16,398 nt of DNA from Gp6-AA40 sp035764385 (GTDB lineage Bacteria > Acidobacteriota > Vicinamibacteria > Vicinamibacterales > UBA2999): NCBI GenBank assembly GCA_035764385.1, contig DASTZI010000057.1, positions 1-16,398 of the forward strand, given 5' to 3'. A program made the translations under genes and the position numbers. The notes under the pieces are model-generated. The model was given only the letters and a program-made list of their open reading frames with translations. It was not told the origin of the DNA and did not search any database. Positions 6,649 through 13,041 of the stretch are shown piece by piece. Positions within the stretch are counted from its first letter, which is position 1. Each line of letters starts with the position of its first letter.

Positions 6649-7391
6649 TGAAAGATAGGGCGACCTTTCGAATCTGGCGGACGCAGCCGGCGGGTGGCGG
6701 AGGCTTCAGGGACTATACGACGGCGGTGTCGGATGGGATGGTGGTGCTCGACGCCGTGCACCGCATTCAGGCGGAGCAGGCGCCCGACCTCGCCGTCCGG
6801 TGGAACTGCAAGGCGGGTAAGTGCGGGTCGTGCTCCGCGGAGGTCAACGGGCGTCCGCGCCTGATGTGCATGACGCGCCTGAACACGCTCGATCTCGACG
6901 CGCCGGTCACCGTGGAACCGATGCGCACGTTCCCGCCAATCAAGGACCTGGTCACCGATGTCTCGTGGAACTTCAAGGTGAAGAAGGGCATCAAGAAGTT
7001 CACGCCGCGGAAGCCCGACGCGCCGGACGGCACCTACCGCGTCGCGCAGCGTGACATCGACCGCGTACAGGAATTTCGCAAATGCATCGAGTGTTTCTTG
7101 TGTCAGGACGTCTGCCACGTGCTGCGCGAACACGGCAAATTCGACCAATTCATCGGGCCACGCTTCCTCATCTACTCGGCGCAGCTTGAAATGAACCCGA
7201 TTGACGTTGCCGACCGGATTCCGGACCTGAAGGAAAAGGATGGTATCGGTTACTGCAATATCACGAAGTGCTGCACGAAGGTGTGCCCCGAGCACATCCA
7301 CATCACAGACAATGGGATCATTCCGCTGAAAGAGCGCGTTGTCGACCGGTTCTACGACCCGGTGACGCGCCTGCTGCACATGCTTCGCTGA
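6648..7391 (+). CDS. sdhB: Succinate dehydrogenase iron-sulfur subunit
   Basis: A 247-residue electron-transfer subunit linking SdhA to the anchor. The N-terminal ferredoxin domain binds 2Fe-2S through Cys54, Cys59, Cys62 and Cys74 (CKAGKCGSCSAE...LMC). The C-terminal domain has Cys146, Cys149, Cys152 and Cys156 (CIECFLCQDVC) plus Cys203, Cys209 and Cys213 (CNITKCCTKVCP), enough for the 4Fe-4S and 3Fe-4S clusters, with an additional Cys208. All three clusters therefore appear intact. Its ATG overlaps the sdhA stop (TAATG) and a GAGGAG lies at 6631-6636. It is the last gene of the operon; the convergent ABC permease ends 34 bp downstream, with no obvious terminator hairpin between them. Confidence 0.95.
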   Translation: MKDRATFRIWRTQPAGGGGFRDYTTAVSDGMVVLDAVHRIQAEQAPDLAVRWNCKAGKCGSCSAEVNGRPRLMCMTRLNTLDLDAPVTVEPMRTFPPIKDLVTDVSWNFKVKKGIKKFTPRKPDAPDGTYRVAQRDIDRVQEFRKCIECFLCQDVCHVLREHGKFDQFIGPRFLIYSAQLEMNPIDVADRIPDLKEKDGIGYCNITKCCTKVCPEHIHITDNGIIPLKERVVDRFYDPVTRLLHMLR

Positions 7392-7425
7392 GTTCGAAGG
7401 TGGAAGGAGGAAGCGGTCGGCTTCA

Positions 7426-9153
7426 TCAGCTGATTGCATCCGATAGATCCAGCGTTGCCAGGGTATCCACTGGCCGTGCATCAAAGACCACAATCAGGTG
7501 CCTGGTGGCGTATCGACGCCTGAGGCGCTGAATCACACACGCCACCAGCGCAATACTCAGATACCAGACTGCTACGCGATCAGACAGCAGCACTCGCTTC
7601 TGAATCGCTGCATTCACGAATGCAAACAGCAGGAGTGGGATGATCTGTCCGAGCCAGCGCGACTTCAGCCCTTCGACGTCGCCGCTCCGCGCGCAAGTGA
7701 ACGGAATAGCTCGATAGTCGCGCAGGATCCATTCGATCAGTACGACCCCCGAAGCGATGTCGATCAGTGGTATCACAGCCGCATCGTGACGATTCCATCC
7801 AAGCAAAAACGCGACAGCGCCGCCCAGCACGCCGATCGGAATGACCGACAACAGCAGCATGGAAACGGCCGTCGCATCATCGGCCGCCATGACCCGGGGC
7901 TGCGACAATCGAAACACCCAGTTCGCGTCGATGTCGGATGGCACCGTGTACGCAGAGCGCAGGCCGAGCGTGAAAAAGAACATCGTCACCAGCGGAACGG
8001 CAAGCAGCGATGTCTCGGGACGATCAAACACGATCGTCCCGCGTAGTCCCCCGGCAATCACGCTCACTGTCCCGACTGCGAGCGCGACGCCGACATACGC
8101 CGTCACCATCAGCCGATGACGGCGGCTACGCAGAAACGTCGTCACCGTGAACATGAGAATGCTGCGAACCATCGGTGACGATGGCAGCGCGACGGCTGTC
8201 GTGCGCGCCACGGTTGAGACCAGTCCCGTATGCTGATGCGGCTGCGCATCGAGCGCACGGCGCGCGAACAGCCTCGCGGAACAGAGATACGTCGGAATGA
8301 CGATCGCTGCCGACAGCACGAGGAGCAGCGGCGCCGCCAGGGCCTCAACGCTCAAGAATGGATAGCGGAGGCCGACCAGCCACGCATACAACGCCGCAAA
8401 CGGCACGGATGGGATCAGAAGCGCCGTACGGTCGCCTGCCGCCAATCGCTCGACGAGCGCCGGAATCACGCCAGGAATAAAGAAGAACACTTCCGCCAGC
8501 GCAGCAATCGTCAGCAACTGCATCGCCGTGGCGAGACGCTCGGAGGTACGCCCGCCGAAGCACAACGCCAACACCGCGCGGGCCGTCAGCAACGTCAGGA
8601 ACGTGAACACGCTGGCGCTGATGGTGGCAAGGATGTGGGCGACGAACACTAAGGGCAGCAAGCCAAGAGCAGGGTGCGACGGCGCGGCGATCGCAAGGAA
8701 GACGGCCGGAAGAAGATTCACCGCCGTGGACGCGACAACGACAATCCACACAGAGGCGGCAAGCCGCGCCGCGGCAAGCGTTCGAGGACGCACCGGCAGA
8801 CTGCCGACAATCTCCTGGTCAGCTCGATCAGGGAGCAAGGCTTCCCACATCGCGGCAGCGACCAGGGCAGCGACGAGCATGCCGTAGAGTAGGAAGAACA
8901 TGCGATCGACCTGGATCGCGCGTTCAATGATGGCGGTCTTCTGAAACCCGAGGGCGGAGTAGTTCACCAGTTGGCGGAACGCATACATCGCCGGCGGTGT
9001 TGCGAGCAGCACGAGGCTCCACAACGCAAACTGCGACGGGTCGGTATCACGCGCCAGGAGCGCGGAGTTCAGCACGTTCCGAACCGAGTCGCGCGAGAGA
9101 AGCACGAATTGATCGAATTCGCGCTGAAGTGGCTGAGGCAGGCGCCGAATCAC
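7426..9153 (-). CDS. Large polytopic ABC transporter permease
   Basis: A 575-residue membrane protein with about twelve hydrophobic segments, for example at about 85-103, 133-155, 160-200 and 280-300, and more in the C-terminal half. No substrate-binding or extracytoplasmic MacB-type domain is seen. It is probably the membrane partner of the ATPase encoded just upstream, in the style of ABC-2 type exporters. The start is GTG at 9153, which overlaps the ATPase stop (GTGA), a typical sign of translational coupling. The protein is longer than common ABC-2 permeases (about 250-400 residues) and may represent two permease halves in one chain (inference). Substrate unknown; the PadR regulator suggests response to a small molecule. 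Confidence 0.8.
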   Translation of the reverse strand: MIRRLPQPLQREFDQFVLLSRDSVRNVLNSALLARDTDPSQFALWSLVLLATPPAMYAFRQLVNYSALGFQKTAIIERAIQVDRMFFLLYGMLVAALVAAAMWEALLPDRADQEIVGSLPVRPRTLAAARLAASVWIVVVASTAVNLLPAVFLAIAAPSHPALGLLPLVFVAHILATISASVFTFLTLLTARAVLALCFGGRTSERLATAMQLLTIAALAEVFFFIPGVIPALVERLAAGDRTALLIPSVPFAALYAWLVGLRYPFLSVEALAAPLLLVLSAAIVIPTYLCSARLFARRALDAQPHQHTGLVSTVARTTAVALPSSPMVRSILMFTVTTFLRSRRHRLMVTAYVGVALAVGTVSVIAGGLRGTIVFDRPETSLLAVPLVTMFFFTLGLRSAYTVPSDIDANWVFRLSQPRVMAADDATAVSMLLLSVIPIGVLGGAVAFLLGWNRHDAAVIPLIDIASGVVLIEWILRDYRAIPFTCARSGDVEGLKSRWLGQIIPLLLFAFVNAAIQKRVLLSDRVAVWYLSIALVACVIQRLRRRYATRHLIVVFDARPVDTLATLDLSDAIS

Positions 9154-9914
9154 GACACCGCGACGCTGGCCAACTCGCGGCCGAGTGCCGCGACGTCCTG
9201 ATCGATGGCGACGCTGGTGAACGCCTCCTCGAGAGTCGTGGATTCGGTAAGCTCGCGCAGTCGCGTGACAGATGCCGAAGCGATTGCGCTGCCGTTACGG
9301 AGGATGACGACCTGCTGGCAAACCTTCTCGACAGCATCGAGCATGTGCGAGCTGTAAATGATCGCTTTGCCGCGTTCGGCCAGAGTTGCGACGAGGGATC
9401 GCAATACGAGCGTCGCAGCGACGTCGAGCCCCGAATTGGGCTCGTCCAACACCACGAGCTCAGGGTCGTGGATGAGTGCGGCCGAGATCAGGATCTTCTG
9501 GCGCATTCCTTTGGAGAACGCCGAGAGCGGCGCGTAGCGATCTGTATCGAGACCGAAAATGTCGAGATATCGGTTTATGCGACGAGTCAGCGTTGGCCGC
9601 GGTATGCCACGGAGCCCTCCGACAAGCTCGAGGTATTCCGCCGCGGACAAATACGCATAGAGACGCGGTTCTTCAGGGATATACCCAACGATCGCTTGAT
9701 ACGCGAGCAGTTGCCGTTGAATATCGACGCCGCGCCATCGAATTCGTCCGCGACTAGGGCGCAACAATCCGACGATCATTCGGACAGTCGTGCTCTTGCC
9801 GGAGCCATTTGGTCCAAGCAGGCCGACGATGTGGCCCGGCGCAGCCTGAAGCGTGAGCGCCCGAACTGCGGACACGCCCCTGTAGCTCTTCCAGACTTCG
9901 TCGACATCGAGCAT
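9150..9914 (-). CDS. ABC transporter ATP-binding protein
   Basis: A 254-residue ATPase of the ABC-2 exporter class. Walker A is GPNGSGKST (34-42), the Q-loop region reads GYIPEEPRLY (77-86) with Glu where Gln is usual, as is common in this class, the signature is FSKGMRQK (133-140), Walker B is LVVLDEP (153-159), the D-loop is SGLD (161-164) and the switch His is His190 in YSSHMLDAVE. All catalytic elements are present, so it should hydrolyse ATP to drive export through the permease whose start overlaps its stop. It follows the small membrane protein by three bases. The Q-loop Glu and the absence of a C-terminal regulatory domain fit drug, peptide or lipid exporters rather than importers. Confidence 0.93.
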   Translation of the reverse strand: MLDVDEVWKSYRGVSAVRALTLQAAPGHIVGLLGPNGSGKSTTVRMIVGLLRPSRGRIRWRGVDIQRQLLAYQAIVGYIPEEPRLYAYLSAAEYLELVGGLRGIPRPTLTRRINRYLDIFGLDTDRYAPLSAFSKGMRQKILISAALIHDPELVVLDEPNSGLDVAATLVLRSLVATLAERGKAIIYSSHMLDAVEKVCQQVVILRNGSAIASASVTRLRELTESTTLEEAFTSVAIDQDVAALGRELASVAVS

Positions 9915-9917
9915 TGG

Positions 9918-10352
9918 TCAGTCCTCGGATTGCGATTCGCACCGGCGCGGCGGCCAGAAGCACGCTGACGAAGTCACGACACACACGACACAAATGGCGA
10001 AAACGTAGTACGTCAAATGTGCGATGAAGGGTCCATCGAGCTCGAGCGTCGACACCCTCTCAGTTCCCAATCCGGAGAACAGCACGAGCATGAACGCGTA
10101 GTACGAACTCTGGATCGCGGTCAACACTCCGATCGCCGCGAGATCGCTGCTCAAGGTGAGCAGATCGCCCGAAATGTCAAACCAGATTGCGCCGGTAAAA
10201 GCTCGGAGTATCGCGTAGTGATGACGCCACCGCGCGCCGTCGGTTGGCGCTTCGAATTGAACATCCGCGATGGCAGGCGAGAGCATGAGCGCGAACGTAT
10301 CCGCGTGGAGCACGCAGCGGCCGATTCGCGCAACCCAATTGCCCGGCATCAT
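9918..10352 (-). CDS. Small membrane protein of the PadR-ABC operon
   Basis: A 144-residue protein with two clear membrane segments, at about 69-96 (LAAIGVLTAIQSSYYAFMLVL) and 110-132 (LTYYVFAICVVCVV), and a shorter hydrophobic stretch near 20-30. The N-terminal half contains RWRHHYAILRAF and WFDISGDLL. I do not recognise a named family. Its place between the regulator and the ATPase, with an ATGA overlap with padR and a three-base gap to the ATPase, says it belongs to the transporter, perhaps as an accessory subunit. Either ATG 10352 or ATG 10349 may be the start; a GAGG lies four or seven bases upstream, respectively. The frame remains open further upstream to 10697, but that stretch is padR in another frame. 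Confidence 0.75.
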   Translation of the reverse strand: MMPGNWVARIGRCVLHADTFALMLSPAIADVQFEAPTDGARWRHHYAILRAFTGAIWFDISGDLLTLSSDLAAIGVLTAIQSSYYAFMLVLFSGLGTERVSTLELDGPFIAHLTYYVFAICVVCVVTSSACFWPPRRCESQSED

Positions 10353-10660
10353 TTCGCCTCGGCGGGTTTGAGCGCGAGCGCATCGCGCAGCAGGCGATAC
10401 GCGTCGCGAACCTTTATCCCGTACGCCGTCGGGCGATAAAGACGGCGCGGCAGACCGATCGCTCCAGGCGCGCGATCTTCCTGACGCGAAGCGACAAACC
10501 CTTTTGCTTCCATGCGGCCGAGCGTGACGTAAATAGATCCGCGCTTGAGACGTCCTCCCGATGCGTCGACGAGCTCGAGGCCGTAACGCTCGGCCGATTC
10601 GAGCAGATCGAGCACGAGCGACTCGGTCGATGAAATCGATGGAAGACGTTGTTCGGTCAA
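10349..10660 (-). CDS. PadR-family transcriptional regulator
   Basis: A 103-residue winged-helix protein of the short PadR type. The first helix is STESLVLDLLESAERYGLELV (about 11-31), where PadR proteins usually have 'LVLgLLa....hGYeI'. The recognition helix and wing follow in LKRGSIYVTLGRMEAKGFV (about 38-56), and the body ends in YRPTAYGIKVRDAYRLL. PadR proteins are usually repressors that release DNA on binding a small molecule and often sit beside transporter genes, as here. No ATG lies upstream of residue 50. The only start that keeps the whole domain is TTG at 10660, without a Shine-Dalgarno sequence and at the edge of the predicted transcription start. The stop overlaps the next gene (ATGA). 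Probably autoregulated through the palindrome at 10671-10687. Confidence 0.87.
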   Translation of the reverse strand: MTEQRLPSISSTESLVLDLLESAERYGLELVDASGGRLKRGSIYVTLGRMEAKGFVASRQEDRAPGAIGLPRRLYRPTAYGIKVRDAYRLLRDALALKPAEAK

Positions 10661-10669
10661 GAGGGAGCG

Positions 10670-10697
10670 ATCTTACATTGTGTAAGACTAATGTCAA
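10670..10697 (-). promoter_or_regulatory. Promoter of the padR-ABC operon
   Basis: Reading on the minus strand, a perfect -35 TTGACA (10697-10692) is followed after 16 bases by TAAGAT (10675-10670, 4 of 6 to TATAAT). Transcription should begin about 10661-10664, that is, one to four bases before the TTG start of padR at 10660. The -10 lies inside the operator-like palindrome. Confidence 0.65.
10671..10687. promoter_or_regulatory. Probable PadR operator
   Basis: TCTTACA (10671-10677), a three-base centre and TGTAAGA (10681-10687) form a perfect 7-bp inverted repeat. It covers most of the -10 and the adjacent spacer, so bound protein would block RNA polymerase. The adjacent padR gene makes it the likely binding site. 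The TACA/TGTA core recalls ATGT...ACAT-type PadR sites, but the match is not exact. Confidence 0.6.
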
Positions 10698-10702
10698 GCC
10701 GC

Positions 10703-10731
10703 TTGCTGCACCGCACTCCCTGGGCTAGACT
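10703..10731 (+). promoter_or_regulatory. Weak candidate promoter for the secreted-protein pair
   Basis: TTGCTG (10703-10708) and TAGACT (10726-10731) are separated by 17 bases and precede the GTG start at 10765. Matches to consensus are three of six and four of six, so this is only a candidate. It begins 16 bases from the PadR palindrome, and divergent cross-regulation is possible. Confidence 0.3.
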
Positions 10732-10764
10732 GGCCGCCCTCGTTCACATAGACAGGAGACGCCA

Positions 10765-11550
10765 GTGAAGCGCTGGTTCGTCCTATTTAGCGCTGCCTTT
10801 ATTTTCGCGTGCAGCGTGCTCGCGGCAATATCAGTCGCGGCGCAAACGTCCTATACGCCTTCGAAGACACGCGAAGGGCAGCCCGACCTGCAGGGCGTCT
10901 GGCAAGCGCTCAACACGGCCGCCTGGGACATTCAGGATCACGGCGCTAGTCTCGGCATTCCGGCCGGCCGCGGCGTCGTCGACGGCAATGAGATCCCGTA
11001 TACGTCGGCGGCGCTCGCCAAGAAGCAGGAAAACCTGAAGAACCGCGACAGGCTCGATCCCATTAACAAGTGTTTTCTGCCGGGCGTTCCTCGCATTACC
11101 TACTTGCCGCATCCGTTTCAAATCGTGCAGCAGGCTCAGCGCATCACGATCCTGCACGAGTACTCACGAGTCATTCGTTTCATCTACATGAATGGCAATC
11201 CGCATCCGGCCGGTCACATCGATTGGTACATGGGAGACTCGCGCGGCCGCTGGGAAGGGAACACGCTCGTCGTCGATGTCACGCATTTCAACGACGAGAC
11301 ATGGTTCGATCGCGCCGGCAATTTCCACAGCGATGCGCTGCACCTGGTGGAGCGTTTCACACGGACGGGACCCGACCACATGCTGTATGAGGTCACCGTT
11401 GAAGATCCGAAGGTATTCACACGGCCGTGGAAGATGAGCATGCCGCTCTACCGGCGGCAGGAGAAGGACGTCGAGCTCCTCGAATACGACTGTGCAGCGT
11501 ACCTGCTCAAGCAGGAGTGGGATAAGCCGAATTCTCCGTTATTGCGGTGA
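10765..11550 (+). CDS. Secreted protein with DLQGVW and RGRWEG motifs, copy 1
   Basis: A 261-residue exported protein of a family abundant in Acidobacteriota and some Proteobacteria, with no function I can name. A signal peptide spans about 1-26 (ending VAA). The family pattern is clear: PDLQGVW (40-46), a basic segment, CFLPGVPR (103-110), PFQIVQ (117-122), RGRWEGNTLVVDV (160-172), ETWFDRAGNFHSDALHLVERF (178-198), EDPKVFTRPWKM (213-224) and a late ECxxx-like YDC near 244. The GTG start at 10765 has AGGAG at 10754-10758. The following gene is a paralogue eight bases downstream, so the two are probably cotranscribed. The conserved acidic and aromatic residues look structural; no catalytic motif is obvious. 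Confidence 0.8.
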   Translation: MKRWFVLFSAAFIFACSVLAAISVAAQTSYTPSKTREGQPDLQGVWQALNTAAWDIQDHGASLGIPAGRGVVDGNEIPYTSAALAKKQENLKNRDRLDPINKCFLPGVPRITYLPHPFQIVQQAQRITILHEYSRVIRFIYMNGNPHPAGHIDWYMGDSRGRWEGNTLVVDVTHFNDETWFDRAGNFHSDALHLVERFTRTGPDHMLYEVTVEDPKVFTRPWKMSMPLYRRQEKDVELLEYDCAAYLLKQEWDKPNSPLLR

Positions 11551-11558
11551 GGTGTCGG

Positions 11559-12551
11559 ATGAGAGAGTGGCTGTTTGCGACGCTTGGCACGGCCGCGGCC
11601 GTGTTGTTGGTGCTGCCGATCACCGGACGAGCCGCCGGCGGAGAGCCGCAGGCTTTCTACAAGCCCGACACGCCGAAATTCCCGCAGGCCAGGACGTGGG
11701 TCGCGCAGAAGGCCAAGCTGCCGCCGTACAAGGCGCCTCGTACGCCCGACGGCGTACCGAACCTTCAAGGCAACTGGAACGGCCCGGTCGGCGGCGGCAA
11801 CGACGACCTGGAAGAGCATGACTTCATCGACGTGACGACGCCGCCGCAGGAAAGCTATGTCTCCGATCCGGCGGACGGGAAGGTTCCGTACACGCCATGG
11901 GCGCTCGCCAAGCGGAACGAGATTCGAGCCGGATTGGGACGAGGATGGCCCGGTGAGAACGGCCAGCGACTGTACGGCGATCCAAACGCGCTCTGTCTGG
12001 TCGGCATGCCGCGAATTTCGTTCGGCGCGCAGGAAATCTTGCAGACACCCGGAACCGTCATCCTGCTTACCACGAACACGTACCGGGTTATCCCTACCGA
12101 CGGCCGCCCTCACATGAGCAGCGACGCGAAGTCGTTCTTCGGTAATTCGCGAGGGCGTTGGGAGGGAGAGACGCTGGTCGTCGACGTGACGGGTATCAAT
12201 GGAGAGACGTGGTTCGACAGCGCCGGAAATTTCTACGGTCCGAATACCCGCATGATCGAACGGTGGACGATGGTCGAGGCGAACACGATCGATTACGAGA
12301 TCACGATCGAGGATGCGACCCTCTATACCCGGCCGTGGAAGATGACCTATCCCAAGCGACGCGCCGGGACAGGTCCCGGAGCGAATCCTCTCAGCACGAA
12401 CGCGGTCGGCGTCGCTGGAGCGGCGCCCGCCGCCGATCCGTATGCGAAGGAGTTCTGGGAACAGACGTGCACCGAGGGCAATCACGATAACGTCGTCATT
12501 CTCAAGAACCTCGGATTCAAATGGTTCAACGCGCCGGTTCCGCCGAAGTGA
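11559..12551 (+). CDS. Secreted protein with NLQGNW and RGRWEG motifs, copy 2
   Basis: A 330-residue paralogue of the preceding gene, with a signal peptide at about 1-24 and a longer N-terminal linker (PKFPQARTWVAQ, Pro-rich KLPPYKAPRTPDG). It shares NLQGNW (68-73), an ALCLVGMPR segment, RGRWEGETLVVDVTG, ETWFDSAGNF, the IEDATLYTRPWKM element and a final Cys-containing CTEGNHDN. The C-terminal region has an extra Gly/Ala-rich insertion before that Cys. ATG 11559 is preferred over GTG 11547 because GAGG (11549-11552) lies six bases before it and the signal peptide then starts with MREW. That GAGG overlaps the stop of copy 1, implying coupled translation. Function unknown. Confidence 0.8.
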   Translation: MREWLFATLGTAAAVLLVLPITGRAAGGEPQAFYKPDTPKFPQARTWVAQKAKLPPYKAPRTPDGVPNLQGNWNGPVGGGNDDLEEHDFIDVTTPPQESYVSDPADGKVPYTPWALAKRNEIRAGLGRGWPGENGQRLYGDPNALCLVGMPRISFGAQEILQTPGTVILLTTNTYRVIPTDGRPHMSSDAKSFFGNSRGRWEGETLVVDVTGINGETWFDSAGNFYGPNTRMIERWTMVEANTIDYEITIEDATLYTRPWKMTYPKRRAGTGPGANPLSTNAVGVAGAAPAADPYAKEFWEQTCTEGNHDNVVILKNLGFKWFNAPVPPK

Positions 12552-12592
12552 TTTTGAACTTGCCTCTGGCTTGACGTAGTATCTGGCGCACT

Positions 12593-12721
12593 GCAGCCAC
12601 CGGGGAGGCTGCGTCGGCCTACCTTCGGATCACCTCAGGTCCCCGGAAGTACCCACGCTGCTGAAGCGCAGCAGCTTCGCTCGCTCGTTCGGCGTTCGGC
12701 GTCGGCGTCTCAGGGTCCCCG
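12593..12721 (+). ncRNA. Structured leader upstream of the small Cys/His protein
   Basis: The 196-bp gap between the secreted paralogue and the small gene contains strong pairing potential. Hairpin A is GCAGCC/GGCTGC (12593-12598 with 12607-12612), with loop ACCGGGGA. The loop sequence CCGGGGA (12600-12606) is exactly complementary to TCCCCGG (12640-12646), which would make a pseudoknot, and its CGGGGA (12601-12606) is complementary to TCCCCG at 12716-12721. Hairpin B is GCTGCT/AGCAGC (12657-12662 with 12670-12675), with an alternative GAAGC/GCTTC pairing (12663-12667 with 12674-12678). No known riboswitch class is recognised. Folding and function are inference. Confidence 0.35.
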
Positions 12722-12747
12722 AGGAGTCTTCGATAGGAGGGGGAGGC

Positions 12748-12969
12748 GTGAATTCAAACGGCAGCTTCAAGGGTCAGCCTGCTCCGTGCGGGCAGTTGTC
12801 AGACAGCGAACATTACGAGGATCACGACGACGACTTTGTCACGCGTGGCGTCGAGTTCGCGTGTGGGTGCACGAGCCTCCATCGCGAATATCACGACGGC
12901 AGCGTGAGTCGGAGAATCATTCACCACGACGGTCGCGTCATGGTGGATGAACTCCTGTCTGCGGAATAG
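12748..12969 (+). CDS. Small Cys/His-rich protein, function unknown
   Basis: A 73-residue protein starting at GTG 12748 behind an unusually strong AGGAGG (12735-12740, seven bases away), itself followed by a second GGGAGG. It has no signal peptide or membrane segment. Three Cys (14, 39, 41, the last two in ACGCT) and six His (22, 26, 45, 49, 59, 60) lie in a charged sequence with an acidic stretch (EDHDDD, 24-29). The end, DGRVMVDELLS, is regular. The layout could suit metal binding, but no known domain is recognised. The gene stands 72 bases upstream of frdA on the same strand and may be cotranscribed with it. The strong ribosome-binding site and the coding-like base pattern favour a real gene. 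Confidence 0.65.
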   Translation: MNSNGSFKGQPAPCGQLSDSEHYEDHDDDFVTRGVEFACGCTSLHREYHDGSVSRRIIHHDGRVMVDELLSAE

Positions 12970-13041
12970 CGCCAGCTCCCAGACTCAGGCCGCTTCCGCA
13001 CAACGGCGTAACGATCCACTGGTCGGCGGAGGAGAACCCAG

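Noticed and set aside
7392..7425. Bidirectional terminator between sdhB and the convergent permease
   Set aside because: The 34 bases hold no hairpin with a T-run on either strand.
11448..12485. 345-codon minus-strand frame opposite the secreted paralogues
   Set aside because: It crosses two genes with clear family motifs and has no domain of its own.
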